Part shown: positions 1-6,251 of the stretch, one piece after another
Position numbering within the stretch: position 1 is the stretch's first letter
How the letters are laid out: the number at the start of each line of letters is the position of its first letter
Assembly: GCA_028292305.1 (NCBI GenBank)
Contig: JAQGMQ010000094.1
Location: forward strand, 1-9,276
Direction of reading: 5' to 3'
DNA length: 9,276 nucleotides
From: Rhodoferax sp.
Lineage (GTDB): Bacteria > Pseudomonadota > Gammaproteobacteria > Burkholderiales > Burkholderiaceae_C
Notes under the pieces: model-generated
Seen by the model: only the letters and a program-made list of their open reading frames with translations
The model's database searches: none
Told to the model about the DNA's origin: nothing
Program-made: the position numbers and the translations under genes

Positions 1-304
1 GGGCGCCGTGGGCCAGTTGCAGTTCGAAGTGGTGCAGCACCGTCTCAAGGCCGAATACGACGCCGACGTGCGGCTCGAAGGCTGCCAGTACACCGGCGCG
101 CGCTGGATCACCGCCGACACCCCGGCCGAGCTGCGCGCCTTCACCGACGCCTACCCGATGCGCATGGCGCAGGACGCGGCCGATACGCTGGCCTACCTGT
201 GCACCTCGCCCTACGACGTGCGGCTGGCACAGGAGCGCTTTCCGAAGATCCACTTCCACCCGCTGCGCGAGCACGCCGGCCTGGCGCTGCAGAACGCGGG
301 TTGA
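1..304 (+). CDS. prfC: Peptide chain release factor 3 (RF3), C-terminal end, 5' truncated
   Basis: RF3 is a translational GTPase of the cytoplasm that helps remove RF1 or RF2 from the ribosome after peptide release. Only about the last 100 residues are present, with reading frame 2-304 open to the window edge. The fragment opens with a GAVGQLQFEVV segment followed by RLKAEYDADV, then a TARW-like GARWITAD stretch, and ends with LAYLCTSPYDVRLAQERFP and FHPLREH. This order matches my recollection of the RF3 C-terminal domain, including the LAQER.P...F...REH ending. The GTPase domain lies upstream of the window. The GTG at position 8 is an internal valine codon and not a start, because the conserved sequence continues in frame before it. 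The next gene begins seven bases after the stop, so the two may be cotranscribed. The family call is firm. Whether the missing part is intact cannot be seen. Confidence 0.93.
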   Translation, partial: GAVGQLQFEVVQHRLKAEYDADVRLEGCQYTGARWITADTPAELRAFTDAYPMRMAQDAADTLAYLCTSPYDVRLAQERFPKIHFHPLREHAGLALQNAG

Positions 305-311
305 GGCCGCG

Positions 312-1112
312 GTGAGCATGTTGCCGCTGGCGACCTGGCCGCTGGCCGAGCGACGTGGCATCGTCGGCGTGATGACCGACATCGACGACACCCTGACCAC
401 CGAGGGCGCGATCACCGCCGATGCGCTGCAGGCCCTGGCCGACCTGAAGGCGGCGGGCCTGGCGGTGATCGCCATCACCGGCCGGTCCACGGGCTGGAGC
501 GAGCCGTTCGCGCAGGCCTGGCCACTGGACACCCTCATTGCCGAAAACGGCGCGGTGGCTTTGACGCGTCCGGCCACGCCCGGCGGCCCACTGCACAAAA
601 CCTACCTGCAGGACGCCGCCACCCGCAGCGCCAACTTCACCCGCATGCAGCACATCGCGCAACGTGTGCTGCGCGAGGTACCCGGTGCCCACCTGGCCGA
701 AGACTCCTGGGGCCGCGAGACCGACATGGCCATCGACCACAGCGAATTCCACCACCTGGGCGAGGCGGCCGTCGCGCAGGCGGTGGCGATCATGCGCGCC
801 GAAGGCATGCAGGCCACGGTCAGCAGCATCCACATCAACGGCTGGTTCGGCACGCACAACAAGCTCGAAGGCGCGCGCTGGGCCGTGCAGAGCCGGTTCG
901 GGCGCAAGCTGGATGCGGAGCTGGCGCACTGGGTATACGTGGGCGACTCGACCAACGACCAGCTGATGTTCCAGACCTTTCCGAACGCGGTGGGCGTGGC
1001 CAACATCCGCCGGTTCGAGCGGGCGCTGCAGCACCGGCCGCGCTACATCGCGCCGAGTGAACGCGGCGCCGGTTTTGCGGAAGTGGCGCGCGCGGTACTG
1101 AGCGCGTTTTGA
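312..1112 (+). CDS. HAD-IIB family phosphatase, substrate unknown
   Basis: This is a cytoplasmic HAD-superfamily phosphohydrolase of 266 residues, resembling the Cof/sucrose-phosphate/mannosyl-3-phosphoglycerate phosphatase branch. The visible HAD motifs are: motif I, TDIDDTLT, with the nucleophile D23 and acid/base D25; motif II, ITGRS, with T56; the motif III lysine K184 in GTHNKLEGA; and motif IV, YVGDSTNDQLMF, with D212 and D216 as metal ligands. About 100 residues between motifs II and III form the C2-type cap, which sets the substrate. The GTG at 312 sits 5 bases after a GAGG at 303-306. The ATG at 318 is an equally possible start, two codons later. The gene follows prfC by 7 bases, so readthrough is likely, but no shared role is evident. 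The motifs resemble sugar-phosphate phosphatases, but no sugar-phosphate synthase lies next to it, so I do not assign a substrate. Confidence 0.85.
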   Translation: MSMLPLATWPLAERRGIVGVMTDIDDTLTTEGAITADALQALADLKAAGLAVIAITGRSTGWSEPFAQAWPLDTLIAENGAVALTRPATPGGPLHKTYLQDAATRSANFTRMQHIAQRVLREVPGAHLAEDSWGRETDMAIDHSEFHHLGEAAVAQAVAIMRAEGMQATVSSIHINGWFGTHNKLEGARWAVQSRFGRKLDAELAHWVYVGDSTNDQLMFQTFPNAVGVANIRRFERALQHRPRYIAPSERGAGFAEVARAVLSAF

Positions 1113-1143
1113 CCTGACCTCGAGAGCCTCGCGCGCCATGAAG

Positions 1144-1169
1144 CGGGCTGACCGGGCTGACCGGGCTGA
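1144..1169 (+). repeat. 9-bp tandem repeat, about 2.9 copies
   Basis: The unit CGGGCTGAC occurs at 1144-1152 and 1153-1161, and its first eight bases recur at 1162-1169. It lies in the gap between the HAD phosphatase and the acyltransferase. The last CGGGC (1162-1166) can also pair with GCCCG at 1175-1179. No T-tract follows, so this is not a convincing terminator. Confidence 0.85.
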
Positions 1170-1190
1170 AGCCGGCCCGTGAAACAATGC
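1165..1190 (+). promoter_or_regulatory. Possible -10 region of an acyltransferase promoter (weak)
   Basis: AACAAT at 1183-1188 is the only AT-leaning hexamer in the 1113-1229 gap and could serve as a -10 box. No -35 box stands at a good distance: the CTGACC at 1157-1162 is 20 bases away. If real, transcription would start around 1195, inside the longest possible reading frame, which would favour the ATG at 1230 as the acyltransferase start. This rests on base composition and position only. Confidence 0.2.
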
Positions 1191-1229
1191 ACCCCGCAAA
1201 GCACCACCATTCGCCCGCCCGCCACCCCG

Positions 1230-2384
1230 ATGACTCCTAATTCCCAAGCCCGGCCCAACTACCCGCTCATCGACATGCTGCGTGCCGCCGCCGCCCTGAT
1301 GGTGGTGGTCTACCATGTCATCGTCATCGGACAATGGACCATTGCCAGCCAGGCCACGTTCATCCGCCTGATGCACATCGGCTGGATCGGCGTCGACTGT
1401 TTCTTCGTCATCAGCGGTTTTGTGATTGCCCTGAGCGCACTGAAGGACTATGAGCGGCAGCCGCTGGATTTTCGCCGTGGCTTCGCGCTGCGGCGGCTGG
1501 CGCGCATTGCGCCGCTCTACATCCTGACGATGCTGCTGTTCGTTTTTCTGGTGAAGCCCGAGTTGCTGACCGCACTGCCGAAGGACCAGTGGCTGCAGGG
1601 CGTCACCCACCTGCTGTTCATCCACAACCTGTTCATTCCCACCGCCGGCGCGATCAACTCGCCGAACTGGTCGATCGGGCTGGAGATGCAGTTCTACGTG
1701 TTCATGCTGTTCGCCACGCCGTGGCTGGCGCGGGTGTCGATCACCCGGATGTTCCTGACCCTGCTGGCCGTCGGCTGGGGCTACCGTTACCTGGTGACGT
1801 TCATCTACGTGCCGGGTGGTGACGAAGGTTTCAAGCAGTTCTTCTACACCACGCAGTTGCCGGGCACGCTGGACGAATTCGGCATGGGCATGGCCCTGGC
1901 GATGGCGGTGACCCGTGGCCGCGGCCGGCTGTCGGCCTGGCTCACGCCGCAATGGCGCCACTGCGCGGCATGGGCGCTGCTGGCCGTGGTGCTCAGCGTG
2001 GTGGCCTGGCAAACCTACTGGCCACGGTCGTCCTACTGGAACGTGACGCCGATGATCGTGTTCTGGCGAACCTTGCTGGCCGGCGCCTTCGTCAGCTGGA
2101 TGGCTGTGGCCATGACCCTGCCCGTCGCGCATTGGCGCGTCTTCAAGCCGTTCTGCTACCTGGGGCAGATCAGCTACGGCATCTACCTGTGGCACCTGCT
2201 GGTGCTGCTGACGCTGTTTGATGTGCCCGGGCTACGCGGAGCGCACCTGTTCAACCGGGTGCTGCTGGGCACGCTGGTGCTGGCTTCGCTGTCCTGGCAT
2301 TGGCTCGAGAAGCCGTTCATGCAGCGCGTCAAGTCGCCGCCAAGGCCCGTGGCACCTGTGCCGCCTGTGCCGCTGGTCGGCTGA
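1230..2384 (+). CDS. Acyltransferase family 3 membrane protein (OafA/YrhL type)
   Basis: This is a predicted inner-membrane O-acyltransferase of 384 residues from the ATG at 1230. The family moves acetyl or similar groups from the cytoplasm onto surface sugars or other acceptors. R18 and H29 form the family's R-x10-H signature in the first membrane helix. GVDCFFVISGF follows at about 50-60, then NWSIGLEMQFYVF in the middle, matching the usual SWSLSxEEQFY, and ISYGIYLWH near the C-terminus. About ten hydrophobic segments are visible, and the protein ends in a short Pro/Val-rich tail without an extra SGNH domain. The start is uncertain: a GTG at 1179 would add 17 residues. I prefer 1230 because the added residues are polar, poorly family-like and Thr/Pro-rich. 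Neither start has a clear ribosome binding site. No polysaccharide or lipopolysaccharide genes flank it, so the acceptor is unknown. It converges on the cysteine-cluster gene, with 17 bases between stops. Confidence 0.9.
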   Translation: MTPNSQARPNYPLIDMLRAAAALMVVVYHVIVIGQWTIASQATFIRLMHIGWIGVDCFFVISGFVIALSALKDYERQPLDFRRGFALRRLARIAPLYILTMLLFVFLVKPELLTALPKDQWLQGVTHLLFIHNLFIPTAGAINSPNWSIGLEMQFYVFMLFATPWLARVSITRMFLTLLAVGWGYRYLVTFIYVPGGDEGFKQFFYTTQLPGTLDEFGMGMALAMAVTRGRGRLSAWLTPQWRHCAAWALLAVVLSVVAWQTYWPRSSYWNVTPMIVFWRTLLAGAFVSWMAVAMTLPVAHWRVFKPFCYLGQISYGIYLWHLLVLLTLFDVPGLRGAHLFNRVLLGTLVLASLSWHWLEKPFMQRVKSPPRPVAPVPPVPLVG

Positions 2385-2401
2385 GCCTTCGGGCCGCGGC
2401 G

Positions 2402-2773
2402 TCACCGTTTGGGGGACTCAACGGACATGGCGGCATCGCAGCCGTCGCCCGCGGCGATCCAGCGTTGGACAAGGCGCCGCGCCCAGCGCTGCAGCCACCG
2501 CGGTGCACCAGGCCAGCCGATCAGCGTCAGCGGCTCGGCCGCCAAGCCGCAACGGTACAGGCCCAGCGGCTCGTCCCAGCGCAAGGCGTCACAGGCGCCG
2601 TGGCGCCGCCGCGAATACAGCACCCCCACCGGGCACGGCTCGGCCAGGCAACACACGCCGCAGCCGTTGCAAGGCGCGCCGAACTCGGGCTTGGGTGGCG
2701 CCGAGGGATGGATGTGGATGACGACCCAGTCCGGCGCGGCGGGCGCCGGTGCGTCTTCACGGGGTGCGGGCAT
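2402..2773 (-). CDS. YkgJ-type cysteine cluster protein (putative Fe-S or zinc binding)
   Basis: This small protein of 123 residues has a C-x2-C-G-x-CC core (C35, C38, C41, C42) followed by C47, C61 and C75. That pattern is typical of the YkgJ/CxxCxxCC family, which is thought to bind a metal or iron-sulfur cluster and is poorly characterised. The N-terminus is Ala/Pro-rich. The C-terminal third is Trp/Arg-rich (APRWLQRWARRLVQRW) and could form an amphipathic helix. The ATG at 2773 gives a frame covering the whole conserved core, but I see no strong ribosome binding site. It is the last gene of the minus-strand block, 61 bases after xylB. A short hairpin sits in that gap, so it may be expressed separately, and nothing links it to polyol breakdown. 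The family call is fairly safe; the function is unknown. Confidence 0.72.
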   Translation of the reverse strand: MPAPREDAPAPAAPDWVVIHIHPSAPPKPEFGAPCNGCGVCCLAEPCPVGVLYSRRRHGACDALRWDEPLGLYRCGLAAEPLTLIGWPGAPRWLQRWARRLVQRWIAAGDGCDAAMSVESPKR

Positions 2774-2799
2774 GCCGCGAGTCTAGGCGAACAAGTCAA

Positions 2800-2824
2800 C
2801 CAGGGGAGACAAGCTGCGCCCTGG
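2800..2824 (-). other. Short hairpin between xylB and the cysteine-cluster gene
   Basis: CCAGGG (2800-2805) and CCCTGG (2819-2824) form a 6-bp stem with a 13-base loop, just downstream of the xylB stop. On the minus strand it is followed by TTGACTTGTT, which is only mildly T-rich. It could weakly terminate the polyol transcript, but it is not a textbook terminator. Confidence 0.25.
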
Positions 2825-2834
2825 CCCGCGTCGC

Positions 2835-4298
<1,464 letters not shown>

Positions 4299-4327
4299 GG
4301 TCAGGTTCGTTCAGTTTTTGGATCTTG

Positions 4328-4381
4328 GGGAGACGGTGGGCCCCCTCACCCCGGCCCGCTGCCGCGCGGGAGACGGAGCAA
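4328..4381. repeat. REP-like intergenic element with hairpin between regulator and xylB
   Basis: The 94-base gap 4299-4392 holds a CCCCCTCACCCCGGCCC stretch (4341-4357) and an imperfect hairpin, with CCCGC at 4355-4359 pairing GCGGG at 4366-4370. The nonamer GGGAGACGG occurs twice, at 4328-4336 and 4368-4376. The layout resembles dispersed proteobacterial repeats of the CCCTCACCCC...GGGGAGAGGGAG type, but degenerate. A separate 6-bp inverted repeat (CAGCAA 4384-4389, TTGCTG 4397-4402) spans the AraC stop codon. No run of T follows on either strand. Confidence 0.45.
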
Positions 4382-4392
4382 GTCAGCAACGC

Positions 4393-5316
4393 TCACTTGC
4401 TGCCGTAGCGGGCTTCGGCCTGGCGGCGGAAATCTTTTGGCGTCATGCCCTTGATCTGCAGGAAACGGCGGTTGAAATTGGCGACGTTGTTGAAGCCGAC
4501 GTCGTAACAGACGTTGCTCACATAGCGGTCGGTTTCCATCAGCAGCTGGCAGGCGCGGTTGATGCGCAGGCGGTTCACGAAGTCGGTGAACGTGTTGCCG
4601 GTGGCACGGCGGAAGTAGCGCGAAAACTGGCTTTCGCCCATGCCGACCTTTGCCGACACGTCGGCCATGGTGAACTGCTCGGCGCTGTGTTCGGTGAGGA
4701 AGGCCACGATGCCGCTGATCTGCGCCAGCGAGGCGTCGTCGTCGAAGCTCTGCATCTGCACGGTGGACAACAGGCGGTAGTCGGTGCAGCTGGCGAGCTT
4801 GTCGACGAACATCAGAAATTCGCCGAAACGCGCCAGGCCGTGGCTGTTCTTGATGCGCTGCAGCGCCTCGCGGGCGTAGTCGCTCATGCCGAAGAATTCG
4901 ATGCCGTGGCGCGCGCGTTCCAGCAACGGCAACAGACCTTGCAGTTCGCCGATCTCGGTGCTGGCACGGCGCAGCGGCGCGTCGATGAACTGCAGCACCA
5001 TGTCGCGCAGCAGCACGCCTTCGGCCGGCGGGTCGCTCGAGATCCAGTTGTGCGGCAGCCGCGGGCCGGTGAGCACCAGGTTGCCGGGCTCGAAGTGGCC
5101 GATGTAGTCGCCCACGAAAAGCTTGCCGCGGGTCTGCACGATCAGGTGCAGCTCGTATTCCTCGTGCTGGTGCCAGCGCACCAGCGGCGTGGGGATGCCA
5201 TGCTCCAGGTAGCGCAGGCTGCCATGGCTTTCGCGGGGCTCGTAGCCCAGCGTGGGGTCGCGACCGAGGTCGTGCTCCAGCTCGGGTTCACGGGTGCGCA
5301 AGCGCAGGCTGGCCAT
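4393..5316 (-). CDS. AraC-family transcriptional regulator of polyol use (MtlR-like)
   Basis: This cytoplasmic DNA-binding regulator of 307 residues probably senses a polyol or its oxidation product and activates the transport and catabolic genes. The N-terminal cupin-like sensor domain shows RWHQHEEYELHLI, with H49, H51 and E55, and a PGNLVLTGPRLPHNW segment at 77-91. The C-terminal AraC DNA-binding region covers about 205-300. Its first helix-turn-helix is near 214-240 (DVSAKVGMGESQFSRYFRR). The second is near 264-290 (DVGFNNVANFNRRF), ending in the family's KGMTPKDFRR. The ATG at 5316 has a good AAGGA ribosome binding site (5326-5330) with a 9-base spacer, which settles the start. It lies between the two dehydrogenase genes and xylB in the same direction, so it may control its own expression. 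MtlR of the Pseudomonas mannitol operon is the closest functional model I know. The operator is probably upstream of the operon, outside the window. Confidence 0.9.
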   Translation of the reverse strand: MASLRLRTREPELEHDLGRDPTLGYEPRESHGSLRYLEHGIPTPLVRWHQHEEYELHLIVQTRGKLFVGDYIGHFEPGNLVLTGPRLPHNWISSDPPAEGVLLRDMVLQFIDAPLRRASTEIGELQGLLPLLERARHGIEFFGMSDYAREALQRIKNSHGLARFGEFLMFVDKLASCTDYRLLSTVQMQSFDDDASLAQISGIVAFLTEHSAEQFTMADVSAKVGMGESQFSRYFRRATGNTFTDFVNRLRINRACQLLMETDRYVSNVCYDVGFNNVANFNRRFLQIKGMTPKDFRRQAEARYGSK

Positions 5317-5325
5317 GTTAATTTT

Positions 5326-5330
5326 TCCTT
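5326..5330 (-). promoter_or_regulatory. Ribosome binding site of the AraC regulator
   Basis: Read on the minus strand this is AAGGA in an A-rich context, 9 bases before the ATG at 5316. The surrounding AAAAGGAAAAATTAAC is markedly AT-rich for this window, which suits efficient initiation. Confidence 0.7.
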
Positions 5331-5342
5331 TTCATCTAGACA

Positions 5343-5440
5343 CCGCGGCCCTGCCTTTTCCAGGGATACCGCGGAACCGGCTTTGCCGGGCCGCTGGTAT
5401 CGCCCCCTGCAAGGGGGGGGAGAGCTACACAAAGTGAGCG
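5343..5440. repeat. Structured intergenic repeat with three hairpins, inside the polyol operon
   Basis: The gap 5317-5462 between the SDR and the regulator carries three hairpins in a row. The first pairs CCGCGGCCCTG (5343-5353) with CAGGG (5361-5365) and CCGCGG (5369-5374), an 11-bp stem with a 3-base bulge. The second is CCGGC (5377-5381), loop TTT, GCCGG (5385-5389). The third is CCCCCT (5403-5408), loop GCA, AGGGGG (5412-5417), inside an 8-G run at 5413-5420. A conserved-looking tail, AAAGTGAGCGACTTGGGGGT, ends near 5450. From general knowledge, blocks of this style are dispersed between genes in Comamonadaceae, but I cannot confirm copies elsewhere. It could dampen readthrough from the SDR into the regulator. 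No T-tract follows the hairpins, so strong termination is unlikely. Confidence 0.6.
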
Positions 5441-5462
5441 ACTTGGGGGTGTTGAACGTCCT

Positions 5463-6251
5463 TCAGCTCATGACATTACCACCGTCGACGTTCAACGTCT
5501 GGGCGGTGATGTAGGAGGCCTCGGCGCCGGCCAGGAAAACCGCCGCGCGGGCCACGTCGTCCGGGTCGCCCATGCGGCCCAGCGGTACCGCCAGGCCCAC
5601 GGCTTTTTTCTTCTCGCCGATCTGCAGGCCTTCGGCCTTGGCAAATTGCGCATCGACGTCTTTCCACATCGGCGTGTCGATCACGCCGGGCGAGATGCCG
5701 TTGACGCGGATGCCGTGCGGCGCCATGGCCAAGGCGGCCGATTGCGTGTAGCTGATCACCGCAGCCTTGCTCGCGCAGTAGTGCGCCACCAGCGCCTCGC
5801 CGCGCCGGCCGGCCTGCGAGGCCAGGTTGGTGACGCTGCCCTTGCAGCCGTCGGCCACCATCTGGCGCAGGACGGCCTGCATCACGAAGAACATGCCCTT
5901 CACGTTGACGTCGAAGATGCGCTGGTACTGCGCCTCGGTGATCTCCAGCAGCGGGCCGAGGCTGAACACGGCGGCGTTGTTGAGCAGCGTGGTCACGGTG
6001 CCGAAACGGGCACGCGCCGCGGCCAGCATCGCATCGATGCTGGCTTGCTGCGCCACGTCGGCGCCGACGTAGTGGAAGTGTGCGGGGTACTGCGACTGCA
6101 GCGCCTGCAATTCCGGCGATGGCTCAGGCGCCAGGTCGACCGCGGTGCAGTGCGCACCTTCGCGCAGGAAGGCCACAGTGGCGGCCAGCCCGATGCCGCC
6201 GGCCGTGCCGGTGATCAACGCGTGTTGACCCGTGAGTCGGAGGGTGCTCAT
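5463..6251 (-). CDS. smoS: SDR polyol dehydrogenase (SmoS-like sorbitol/galactitol dehydrogenase)
   Basis: This short-chain dehydrogenase/reductase of 262 residues probably oxidises a polyol to a ketose with NAD+ in the cytoplasm. The Rossmann motif TGTAGGIG is at 14-21. D39 at the end of the second strand suggests NAD rather than NADP. The NNAA motif is at 91-94, and the catalytic residues are N116, S145, Y158 and K162. ASQAGRRGEALVAHYCASKAA (144-164), the GEKKKAVG segment and the ending NVDGGNVMS resemble the Rhodobacter sorbitol dehydrogenase SmoS, which acts on D-sorbitol and galactitol. The frame stays open well upstream, but the true start is the ATG at 6251. It overlaps the stop of the upstream dehydrogenase as ATGA, a sign of translational coupling. 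No fructokinase or tagatose kinase is in view, so a hexitol product would need a kinase encoded elsewhere. Xylitol or another pentitol is an alternative substrate. The family is certain, the substrate is not. Confidence 0.87.
   Translation of the reverse strand: MSTLRLTGQHALITGTAGGIGLAATVAFLREGAHCTAVDLAPEPSPELQALQSQYPAHFHYVGADVAQQASIDAMLAAARARFGTVTTLLNNAAVFSLGPLLEITEAQYQRIFDVNVKGMFFVMQAVLRQMVADGCKGSVTNLASQAGRRGEALVAHYCASKAAVISYTQSAALAMAPHGIRVNGISPGVIDTPMWKDVDAQFAKAEGLQIGEKKKAVGLAVPLGRMGDPDDVARAAVFLAGAEASYITAQTLNVDGGNVMS

Noticed and set aside
141..2195. A 684-codon open frame on the minus strand opposite the phosphatase and acyltransferase genes
   Set aside because: Its translation is rich in Arg, His, Gly and Gln with no recognisable domain, as expected for an antisense frame in GC-rich DNA. 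The plus-strand genes under it carry clear family motifs.
2375..2401. Possible bidirectional terminator between the converging acyltransferase and cysteine-cluster genes
   Set aside because: Only an 8-base GCCGCGGC palindrome and a wobble-containing 5-bp stem are present, with no T-run on either strand. This is not enough to call a terminator.
5403..5420. CCCCCT/AGGGGG hairpin as a rho-independent terminator of the SDR transcript
   Set aside because: On the minus strand it is followed by GCGATACCAG rather than a T-run, and genes continue in the same direction. Kept only as part of the repeat element.
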